The position numbers and the translations under genes were made by a program. Of a stretch of 64,000 bases of DNA, positions 39,863-50,400 are shown one piece after another (the first letter of the stretch is position 1; each line of letters opens with the position of its first letter). Below the pieces are notes generated by a model. That model saw nothing but the letters and a program-made list of their open reading frames with translations, ran no database searches and was not told where the DNA came from. Source of the stretch: Plasmodiophora brassicae (lineage: Eukaryota > Endomyxa: Phytomyxea > Phytomyxea > Plasmodiophorida); contig CP145412.1 of the NCBI GenBank assembly GCA_036867785.1, positions 124,001-188,000 on the forward strand, in the 5' to 3' direction.

Positions 39863-40390
39863 AGCGTGCAGGCGAAGGTTGTCCGCGGGGTGAAGGTTCC
39901 CCGAAGCGACGGCGTGGTGTCGACGACAGGGTTCCGGATAGGCGAGCTTCCTCGTGAGTATGTGAATATGCGGCACCCAGACGATTTCGTAATCGTGGGG
40001 GAATTCCACCCGGAGACGTGGGTCGTCGACACGTATCGTGGTCCTCGAGCCGTCGGCCGCCTGGCGTGGAAGATCGACGATAAGTTCCTGCCGGTGACGT
40101 TCCTGCTCTGTACGGGCGCTCCCAGTGCATTGTACTTCAGCGACGAAGCGCTGGTCTGTTTCGCAGGCAACGGTCTGCTTAACAGCGACGGCGACGGACT
40201 CGGGTACGTTCCCGTTCGGCATCGCGACCCGATGCTGCGCGTTGCAACAACGTACCGCGCACCCGTCGCCACGTCTCCGCCGTCGCATGCGCCCGTGAAC
40301 ATCGTCGGCCTCGACCTGCTCGTCAAGATGGGCTTCATCATGATGCGCAATGGGCGCGTCGAATTCCGATATTCCGATGGCATCTTGTAA
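39863..40390 (+). CDS. ORF with a possible aspartic-protease-like fold, 5' end unresolved
   Basis: The open frame ends at 40390 and gives about 175 residues. It has no ATG near its beginning and is preceded by a good acceptor (TGATGTCAG|AGC), so an upstream exon is likely missing. Two segments, FLLCTGAPSALYFSDEAL and VNIVGLDLLVKMGF, are spaced and shaped like the flap-and-core segments of retropepsin-type domains. I would not assign activity. It may be a host protein or an old element-derived domain; nothing else of such an element is seen nearby. The codon pattern is like neighbouring genes. Confidence 0.5.
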   Translation, partial: SVQAKVVRGVKVPRSDGVVSTTGFRIGELPREYVNMRHPDDFVIVGEFHPETWVVDTYRGPRAVGRLAWKIDDKFLPVTFLLCTGAPSALYFSDEALVCFAGNGLLNSDGDGLGYVPVRHRDPMLRVATTYRAPVATSPPSHAPVNIVGLDLLVKMGFIMMRNGRVEFRYSDGIL

Positions 40391-40595
40391 CGTATTCTAT
40401 GTATATATATAGACGGTCGTCATGTATTCCTCGCTGGGCCCACTGTCCTGAACCAAAGCGCCTGCAGAAGGGGAACTGTACGGTAGGTAGCTGCACTGCA
40501 GACAGTCGACTGCGACGTGTGCAGTCGCGGGGCAGCGCCGGGCGCGGTCATTCGGGGAATTGTTGCGCGTGCAGTTCGTACGCGGAGGGGCGGGG

Positions 40596-41851
40596 ATGCC
40601 GGGCGACGACGCCACGTCGGCGATCTCCGAGCACGACCGGCGGCTGTTCGCGTTCAACCGCGACGCCGAGGAGAGGATCGACCGCGACCTGCGGGCGGCG
40701 ACGCCGGCGCAGCCGTTCACGTCGTGCCGCATCGCGGCGCTGGCCACGATGAAGATGGTGTCGATCGTTGGGCGCCCGCGTCCCGGTTCGGCCCCTTACC
40801 GTGTGACGTCGTCTAGATGCAGCACGCGCTCGAGGGCGTCGAAACGGGCGTGAAACGCGGATCGAAACCGCTCGAGATTATGGGGTTGCTCCTTGGCAAG
40901 TGCGACGGATCGTCAATCGTTGGTAGGCCTATCGTCACGTCCAACGTTATGCAGCTCGACTGACGTTGGGTCTAGTGACGGACTGTTTCGCATTGCCTGT
41001 GGAAGGAACCGAGTCGCGTGTCGTGGCCGATGACGAGAGCGTCATGGCGCACATGGTGAAGCTCAGCGAACAGTTGCAGAAGACGCGCAATGAGCGGTTC
41101 ATCGGGTGGTACCACAGTCACCCGTTCGACGTCGAAGCCCACTCGCATTGCTTTCTTTCAGCGACCGACGTTTCCACTCAATGGCAAACCGCCGTTACGT
41201 CATGTACGAACACCTGACATGGTCTAACCATTCTGTTTTAGGTCATGGCAGCACACGCTGACACCGAAATGGGTGGCCATCGTTGTCGACCCATTACGTT
41301 CGCTAGCAAAGCAACGCCCTGAGCTGGGAGTGTTCCGTTGCTATCCCCCCACGTACAAGCCAGCGGAGAACCTATGCCCTGATGGGGCCCTTTGCGATGA
41401 TGATCAAGGCAGGCAGATCCGCTGGGGCAAGCTGTATCATAGGTCAGGTCCCCGACAAAATCAGCGCTACGTTTCTGAAATCAGCGCTGGTGTTAGGTAC
41501 TACGAACTGAAAGTCGAGAACGTGCTCAGCTCGACAGGCGCCAAGATCCTTGACGTACTGTCCCGGAAGCATTTGTGGATGAAGGTTCTTCTTGTCGTTA
41601 GTGAGGTCTGCTTGCGTTTCTTAATGTCCTTGCAGGTGCTTTCGTCGTCATCAATAATGGACCCTGAGAACCGACAGCGTTTCCCGGATCGTATTGCTGT
41701 AATCAACGCAAAGCTGGAGTCAGTCGATCTGCAGACGATTGCGGGCCGACCGCGTAAGGGCAAATCGTCATCGAAAGATCATACGGGGCACCTGGTGCAG
41801 GCCGTCGAATCAGCGTACGAACATCCGGCTCCAGCACGCTGTGGTTGCTGA
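40596..41851 (+). CDS. CSN5: COP9 signalosome subunit 5 (JAMM deneddylase)
   Basis: I read six exons: 40596-40757, 40817-40922, 40976-41198, 41242-41442, 41497-41584 and 41636-41851. They give about 331 residues. CSN5 removes NEDD8 from cullins. Seen are IAALATMKMMQHALEG, the glutamate in LEIMGLLLGK, TDCFALPVEGTESRV, and the metal motif WYHSHP followed by SHCFLSATDVSTQ. Later blocks are WVAIVVDPLRSLAKQ and RYYELKVENVLSS. The loop between HSHP and SATD is about five residues longer than in human CSN5. The last two introns (41443-41496 and 41585-41635) are 54 and 51 nt, stop-free and frame-preserving. The end is uncertain: after QAVESA the other frame continues AVVAEMRADLNCRSS and fits a terminal helix better. 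Confidence 0.85.
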
Positions 41852-42078
41852 GATGAGGGCAGATCTGAATTGTCGTTCGAGCATTGTCATGGACATTGCT
41901 CCCAGATCATGAAGGCGCTGCTCTTCAACCGGCACCGAAGCGACAATGATGACCCATGCTGTGTCGACAGCGGCGGGTGCTTGCAACCGTTCTATCACGA
42001 GTAAATGATTACAAGGCATCTATTGACTGTTCATGACGCGTGTAGACGGTGACGATGCGACGCAGAAACGACCAACTC

Positions 42079-43786
42079 TTAAGGCTTCCACAGTTTAACA
42101 GTGCTGTCGGAGGAGAACGTCGCCAGCGTGTTGACGAATGGGTGATGGACCACACCGAGGACGTCGGCGTTGTGCGCCTTGATGACTTTGGCGACATCGC
42201 CGGATTGCATATCGAACATGTAGAGAATCGAGTCAGCTCCACATGCGTACAGATAACGGCCGCGACCGCTGACGCAGGCGTTCACGAACTGGCTGTCAAT
42301 GCCCGTCTTCCCATGCGTCAGCGTTCGGATGGTATCGCCCGACGTCGCGTTGAGTATCAGGATTTCGTTAGATCGCGTGACGACGACAAGCTGGTCGTGT
42401 ACGCCGGTCATCCAGAGCAGTTGCAGTACGGGGACATCAATGGCTGACTGCGGGTACGGCTTCCAGGTGGCAATCACGTCGGTGGACCTAGCGTCGAACA
42501 CGAGAACGCACCCATCGCTGCTGCCACTGTACACGCGCGAACAGTCCTCGCTGAACGTCACCGAGTTCACGAACGAGCGATGCCCTCGAAACTCTTTCAG
42601 CGTCCGCCCTGATCGCAGGCCGTGTACCCTCACCGAACCATCATACGAGCCAGTCAGAACCTGGCCAGCCATCAACAGTCAGCGAGGCGAATGCGAAACA
42701 ATCGAGGACTCCAAACCTGAGTGGAATCGCGAGAGAACTGAAGCGAGGTGACCCCTTTGACATGAGCGGCAGGGAATCGTTTGACGCAGGCGCCAGTTCG
42801 AACGCGCCAGACCTTCACCTGGCCGTCCTTGCTTCCCGTTGCCAGCAGGTCGCCATCGCGGGCGAAATCCATGCACAGGACAGCATCGTCATGCATCATG
42901 AAATGCTCATCAGCCTGGAACTTCAAGTCCTTTCGCAGGCGCCCGGTCTCGCTGTCGTAGACCTCGACGAACCCGTCGGCGCTGCCGACGACGAGGAACG
43001 CGCCGTCGCGACTGAACGCCACACATTCGGCGTGGTTCATCTTCCCGAGCTTGATGACGCGATCGTTCCTGATGACCAGCTGATCGGCGGCCGCCTGCGC
43101 CGCCGACTGTGCGGCGCCACGAAACAGGTCCACCTGCGACGCTCCCCCAGACAGCATGCCCTGGTGTTGCTGCCACTGAGGAGGAGGTATCAGAACGCGG
43201 CGCGATGTGCATTCTGTTACAGGCAAACCTTCAGAGCCTGCATTAGCAGGGAGAGTAGACGGGAGGGTGGCACGACGCACAGCTCCCGCTGTAAGGCGGA
43301 CGCTATAGACGCGCGCCTGGATTCGCGGGATTCGCCACCTGGATACAGGTCCGATGGGTTCGGGTCGGCAACAATCCGTTCCAGACGACGATAACGGGTT
43401 GCCTCAGATGCTCTCAGAGACAGGAGCGCAGGGGCATTGGACAACAGCGCACGGGCGGTGTCGGCGTCACCGAGCTCGGCGAGTTCAACGACGATCTGTT
43501 CGTAGAGGTCATGCGCGGCAGGTGCCGGCAGGGTTGCGGGGATCAGGTCGAGCGCCTGATCCCATCGCCCATGCTGGACGTGGCCAACGATCTGCTTGAC
43601 GTTATCAACGGCGTTCAGCGCGACTTGCGACTCGCGCTCCAGGCAGGCCTGCGTCGCAGTCAGCCTGTTCTCCTTGAGGAACTGCAGGATCAGGCGTATG
43701 ACACTGTTGGAGTAAACTCAGCACAGATGCGGTGCCGCGTAGCGCAAGCACAGGGCGTACTCGCTCGATCCGATCTCCACGTTCAT
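42079..43786 (-). CDS. SMU1: WD40 spliceosomal protein SMU1
   Basis: Four exons (43786-43761, 43703-43229, 43175-42717, 42660-42079) give 513 residues, the same length as human SMU1. The start [20 protein letters not shown] is the LisH motif, followed by a CTLH region, [39 protein letters not shown], and WD repeats with [40 protein letters not shown] and the final TVKLWKP. SMU1 pairs with RED in the B complex of the spliceosome and affects selection of short introns. Introns in this genome are mostly 45 to 65 nt, where SMU1 is known to matter in animals. It looks intact. Confidence 0.96.
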
Positions 43787-43919
43787 CGTCCGCGTTTGCA
43801 GTCGCGGACTGCGTAAGTACCGGTGACGCCGCCGGTACCACCAGGCCTGCGGCGTCCTCTGGAGCGATTCGATGCGCTATTCGAGAGACAGAGTAAACAA
43901 CAACAACAGGTAGTAGCGT

Positions 43920-44144
43920 TCATTGAGAATCCGGCCGGTAGGTCTTCCCAGTCTGGACGGTCAGTTTCTTGACGGTGACGACCTGGACGACATCGTTGAC
44001 CAGGGCGGTCCTGTGCAGCTGAACGGACGTCACCCTCTCTTCAATAGCACTCGTTGTCTGCGCCACCGAGTCCGACAGGCCAACCGCAGCCGCGGTCACC
44101 GTCAGCAGCAGAGGCAGCCAGGTTGCCGATGCGCTTTTCGTCAT
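43920..44144 (-). CDS. Small predicted secreted protein
   Basis: The frame has 74 residues. The N-terminus MTKSASATWLPLLLTVTAAA is a good signal peptide with likely cleavage near VGLSDSVA. The mature part is about 50 residues, without cysteines, and contains VNDVVQVVTVKKLTVQTG, which could form beta-strands. No family is recognised. It lies between SMU1 (same strand, upstream of it) and the divergent BLTP2 gene. It could be an N-terminal exon of something larger, but no donor site is needed to explain it. Confidence 0.45.
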   Translation of the reverse strand: MTKSASATWLPLLLTVTAAAVGLSDSVAQTTSAIEERVTSVQLHRTALVNDVVQVVTVKKLTVQTGKTYRPDSQ

Positions 44145-44472
44145 CGTCGACCCTCCACACGAATGTCGACCATCGACCGAATTGGTGCGTGACCATTTGT
44201 GGTGCCTACCCTGAAACGGAGGCTACGCCATGAACGAACAGGAACAGTTGTAGCCGCCGGCCGTACAGTGAGCGTGCAGCAACAGCGGACTGCAGTTTGC
44301 GCAAAGGCGGCAGCAAAAAAGTGAGTCCGGCGGGTGCACCTTTTTTTGCGAGTGAACGGCGACCTGCATTCGGGGGCCTGGGGACACGCAGCGCCAGTTG
44401 TCGGAACGGGTGCACTTGGACCGGGCCAGCGTTCCTGTATGGGTGGGCCCGTCGCCCGCTGACCGACGGACC

Positions 44473-47400
44473 ATGCTGGGCGATGCGCTGGCGGTCGTGG
44501 CGACCCTGCTCCTGCTCGTTTTCGGCTTCATCTACGTGCTCCTGCCCAGGTCCGCCTTGTGGGTCCGTTGCCAGTCGTCGCTTCTGACGTTCCGCCAGGC
44601 TCCTGACGACGTTCCTCAATGGCGTATCCAGGGATGTTGGTGCATTTCATGTCGCGGTTTCGCTTCGCAGTCAGATACGTATTCGTCTGATCGCCGAACG
44701 CCTGGTCTGCATCGACTTCAACAACGTCATCATTGACGTTACGAAGCGGTCGATAGCGTACGACGATATCCGAGCGAATGACGACGTCGCACATGCCGAC
44801 ACCGACCCGCACGCTCGATCTGCCACAGCTCTGCATGAACTGATCGCCGGCATCGTCTGCGTTCGCCTGCTCAGTGTCGCTGTCGTTGTCCACCATGGGT
44901 CGAGCTCTGCGACTATCGACGTCGCCGCGTTCTCCATCATGGGCGCCCCGCAGACACGGTCGGTATGGCGTGCGTTCCTCCTGGCCAGTGGCGCTAGGGT
45001 CGACCTCCGTCGTGGGATCGAATCCGGTCTGGCTGTCAACGCCGACACGATCGGGTTGGAACTCGATGTTGATCTAGCATCACGATCACGGGAGCCGTCT
45101 CGCGTTGGCGTCCACCTCTCCGGGGTCGGCTGTCGAGCATCGTTCGACCGCGTCGCTCTGATCGAATCAGCGATCAATGAGCTGCGACCAGATCGTCCCT
45201 CAACCGCTTTGTTCGCCAAGCCCTCTGCGTCGAGGGGACCGCAGTTAATGCCAAAGTTTCGAATCCATGCGGGGTCGTTCAGTGTCGACATCGGCGATGT
45301 TGCCGACAGCAATGTCGCTAACCGGCTGCGTCTGTGCTGGGAGAGATTCGACGTTCGCCTGGACGCACAAGAGGTCGTATTGCCTGGGGAGCCCGTTCCT
45401 GTTCGCTGCATTGCGACAGGCGTCTCGATAAGCAACACGTATCTGGAAATCGTCGGGTCGCAGCGGTTCCTGTCGCTTTCGACCGCAACCGCTGAATGGG
45501 GCCATCCGATTGACGGTAGTGTACTGCCAGCATGCGATGACGGTCGTATCTCCCTGTCTGGATTGACACTGTGCATTGCCCCGGATCGGGGACTTCTTGC
45601 TTGGGTCGTTGCCGCGCTTGCCAGGAAGCCTGCGACGGCCGTTGGGGCTCCATCACCCCGACAACCAGATCGTTCCCTATTCATGAGGCCCCTTCGCCTG
45701 AAGCTGACTGCCATCGGCAGTGTTATCGACGTCGTCGACGCATTCAGGTCGTCGATCGGGCGCTGTGTCCTCGATGTCGACAACGTTGTCGTGTTCGACG
45801 GGACCACATCGCGGCAAATTGAGTGCCGAATCACTTCTGTTCGGAGCGCGCTTACAACGCCGCGTTCCGGTAATCTACTGATCGACGTCGCTTGCCGTGG
45901 GGATCCTAACGCGATCATGCTTCTGGACGATTGTCGGGTCGTGGCCAAGTTCGCGTCTAACCCGGCCCTACATCGCACTGCTGTCGTTACCCTTAACCGA
46001 CTCTCGGCCCATGTCCCTGATCAGCTTCTCGATCGCCTTGTGGAGTTGCGCCATGATTTCGCTCCTCTCGTGAATGCGACTCCGTCTGGTCCTCAGACCC
46101 GGCCTGCAACTTGGAAAACGTCTGCATCTGTAACGTTGGCCGACGTCGACCTTGTCGCGTCAACGTTCGATTCGTCAGCGGATCTCCTCCGTTCGGTGAC
46201 GTCAGCGGTCAACTCCTGTCAAGTCAGACTCGACAATGGGATAGCGGACGTTGCAATCGATGATATCGATGTGCATTCGTTTGCAACGCTATCGCACGAC
46301 GTGAACGAGTTCGCCTATTCGAGATCGCGGGCGTGCCCGGATGACCGCATCAGGGCCATCGGTTTCTCTTTTCGGACCGATAACCCCAAAGTTCGCGTTC
46401 GCCACCTTGACCTTTCATGGTCGATTCCGTTCCACACGTCGATAATGGTTCTTCAACGGGAACTCGTGTCCCGTTTGTCGAAGCTAACGCAGACATCTAA
46501 AACGAACGCGGCTTCGTCTGGGCCTCGTCCCCTATCAGTGGTGTTTGAGCAGATTTCGCTGCTGGCGCAGTTCAACAACACTACCGCCATTGCCCTCGAT
46601 GCCGATGAGTTCACCGCCGAACGGTCCGTTGATCGTGATGACGGTTCAGATTCGGTTGAGGTGACCACCAAGCCTGGTGTCGTTGCCGTCAACGGATACG
46701 AGCTATTGACATTCGATTCGTCGCGCTTGTCACGGCTTTCGACGACGTCGTCAGAACTCCCCGACTACGATGCTGAGTTCTCAAACCTCACGATGACGGT
46801 TGCAGATCGTCTCGCGCTCGGGCGTGTCATTGAAGTCATCCGGCGGAAATGGAAGGCGCTCAAGAAGTGGTCCCGTTCCGCTGCGCGTGAAACGCGAGGA
46901 CCAGCAGGCCTGGATTTCCGTTGCATGTGCTTGAAGGCCGACGTCTTCGAGATCGCGTTCGAAGAGAACCAGTTCGAACGGTTGTACTCGATGAGGAGAT
47001 GGATTGCGCTTGAGACGAGTGGCCGTCGTGCTCATCGCAAGCTCGTCGAGCGGTTCCTCGGGCATCGCCACCAAGGAGCGGGTGTTGCTCGAGATTCGTC
47101 CCGTAGCGCGTCCCATCATCGCCTTTCAAGGTCGGCGGTGTCGCGGTCGCGTTCACGGTCTCGCTCGCCAGGACGACCTCCTTTCGACCTTCTGGATTCG
47201 ATAATCCAGGAGAGGATGAACCCGGATCCACTCGACGACCCGTTTGTGGATCGTTTCGACCAGCTGAAATTCCTGTCTGGTGAACCTTCTGTAACGACGC
47301 TAGGATGCATTAAGACAAGTCGGTGTACCATTGCATTGGACAATTGCTGGACGTTTAAACCGATCTGTGCCAGACAATTTCTGCTTCACTTTGTCGCCCG

Positions 47401-50400
47401 ATGACTCGGTCTCCAGTTTGCAAGAGATTGCTGCCAAGTTGGCTTCTCTGGATTCCGCAACAACCCAGCCCTTCTCAGTGAGCTGCCGTCTGCCATTGTC
47501 TTCTTGTTCGTCGACTGAATGGCCTCCATAGGTGTCGGATATCGAGAATTCGTTCGCCGATTTGTGGGCAAGGTGATCTCGTTTTGACTGGGTTTCACTG
47601 GCAAGTTTAACAATGTGCTCGTAGGACTATTCGGTTTTCGACGACGGATCTAGCGGTTCTGCTAAGAGATTACCCGATTCCACTGATGTGTGCCAAGCGG
47701 TTTTCTTTGAAAGGATTGCTGATTGTCGCGTGCCTGTCGAGCCCCCAATTGTTCACCCTGCCGCGATTGGTGTTCGTCCCTCTAAGCGGCAACGGGCGCA
47801 CGTTCGTGCCTGTTGACCTTCCTGGAGGTAGCTCCATTCCGAACAAGGCCTACGTCAACTGGCGTATCGACTGCGTTGGATTTGAACTCAGCTATGGCGT
47901 TTGCCAGCGTGGTGCGATTAGCGCCCTGAGCAAGGCTGTCGCCAAGGTATCATCGCGAATGCCTACACACGGGAACACATTCTTATGCCTCGCCAGCTAA
48001 CGGACACCGGATCTGGACCATCATCTAACGTCGGAGGAGCACTCGCTTGGTGGGACAACTTGCGTTACAAGATCCATGGACGAATTCGCTTCAACGCGAC
48101 AAGATCATCGTTTCGTCTACTGTCGTCTGCGTCTCCGTACGATGTCGAGTATGTCGAATTGCACGCCGACCAAGTCTCAATTGTCAGCGTGAAACGCCGA
48201 TTCTCATGCGATTTCAAGGACCTACAAGTTGATCTGGTCGATGGGGGCGGCACCTCCTCAACCGCCGACGAGCCAGATGGTTTGATCCGTCCAGGGCTGC
48301 TGCTTGCAGCGCCCCGGCTTCACGCCATCGTCATTCTTCGGTGGCAATGCCGTTCTGCAGATTCCTCTCAGCATTACGTCCACCACTCGCACTGGGATAC
48401 GCCGGGATACGAGTTTTCCTCCTTGACGGATCGTGATTTGTTCGATGGATTCCGTGCAACCGCCGTCTCTTTCAAAGTGCATATCGATGCGACCCCGGAA
48501 CGCCCTGCTGACGGGTCTGCTGCCAGCGATTGGATAATCGGGCCTTTCATTGCGTTCTGGTTCAACAACCTACCATGGTTCCGTGCTATCAACACGCTCT
48601 TTTCCTACCCTCCCATTGTTGTGAAAGTGCAACCAAAGACTATCTTGCCGAATGGTCGCGTACGGTCTGCTGTCGCATCGGAAGCAGCGTTTTCCAGTTT
48701 GTTCAAGAAGTTGAACCTTCAGGTTCGTGATAACTCGTCTGATGTCGACCTGTCTAATCGCCGCTATGCAGATCACTCTCGAGTCCACGATCATGGAGCT
48801 GATCGCCTTGCCACGTTCGTACCAGTCGTCGTCAGACAACGACATATTAGGGGCGCAGGGTTTCGTCCAGGTCTGCTTCCCACCGCGGGTTGGCCCTGGC
48901 GGTATGAGTTTTGACATGGCAGCTATAGACCTTCCAGCTCCTGGCAGAGCTGAACGTGGAGCCCAAATCGCCACGTGGGTCAGATGGAGATGCCACGCAG
49001 TCAACAGGGACGAGGTCAGTTGCTCTATCTGAAACCGTTTGGACTTGCTCTGAGTCACGACAGACTGTGGAAGTGGTCTCGGCAAGCCGTTTCTGTCGCA
49101 TATCCGGCAATCGAGTTGCTGGTGCCAGTTGTCGTTTCATCTGGCGACCCCGAGTCCGCCGTCGAGGAACGACTTGCACACCCGATGTCCCAAACGCCTT
49201 TCGCTACCGGTACGGTATTAAGTATTACCTTACGTATGACATTCCGGTTGAACGTATACCGTTACAGGCGAGGGGGAAACCGGCCCAGCTTTCTTCGTCT
49301 CAGCGGACTCATTGGAGTATACATCCCCGTCGGCCCGAGGACGTAGTCCACCTCCTTCCGTTACTGCTCTTCAGCCCGGGCATTCGTCTCTGGTGTCGCC
49401 TGCGTGGTCTGAACCTCCCCCTAGCATGACTACGTCACCCAAGGTCCCTGTAAACGAGGCCGAGCCGCCAGCGACTGCTCCAACAGTTGCCGCCGATGAT
49501 CGACACAGCGTCCGACAGTTCCTCCTGGAGCATTTCGGCGATGCAGAAATGTCTTGTCTTGTATCAGATGAAAGTGTGATCCATTTGGAAAACGGTAATA
49601 CGACGCCTGCGCTGCTAGAGACTGCTTTGACACTGACAGTTGGATGACACTTCAGTTGTTGAGGACAGTGAATTTGACACCGAGTTCACGTTCGGGGACT
49701 TCCAAGAGCCGCCCATTCAGCATGACCCTGGCAATCACGAACACTACGTGCTTCTTTCCGGAGCCCGAATCCTATGGAACAACACGATTCGGTCCTCGTT
49801 CAACTCGTGGTGGACGTACATGTCGTCGTTCGGCCATACGAGGCATGACGATGACATCGTTGCGGAATCAATGCCTCCCGACGCTGAAGACGATGACGAT
49901 GCCGAGAAATCGTCAAAGAGCGGCATCCGGCACTATGCAACGTGGTCTGGGTCCAATCCAACGGAGAGACTCACTGATGGCTCCGATATGGTGATTTTGT
50001 CGCTTGTACACCCGATGTCTATTTATTGTACCCTGCTTAGACCGTCGCGACCCTTCCTCCTAAGCGGTTATCTAGTCCACAGCGCGTGACATCGTTTGAA
50101 ATGTTTAGGCAACTGGATCTTCGTGGCAACAAGGTCTCGTAGGCCACATAGCAATTAGGCATCGTTTCTGATGAAGGCCTTGTTGCAGAGCCCCGGAGAG
50201 ACGGCGTCTGTCAACCCCCCAGCTGCTGACGTTGTTCCCGACACTGCGCCTGAAGTCGTGCACACTCGGTTTGTCATGCGCCTGGAGAAGCCACAGATCA
50301 TATTGCAGAGCCTGGAAGTCGGATGCTCTGTCGTCGTATCTGCCCATGAGGCGAAGGTCGACGTCATCGCATATCCGTTCACGTTCCCGCAGGTTCAAGA

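Noticed and set aside
44206-44619. Minus-strand frame of 137 codons at the 5' end of BLTP2.
   Set aside because: The plus strand there carries the conserved membrane-anchor start, and the minus translation has no signal peptide or motif.
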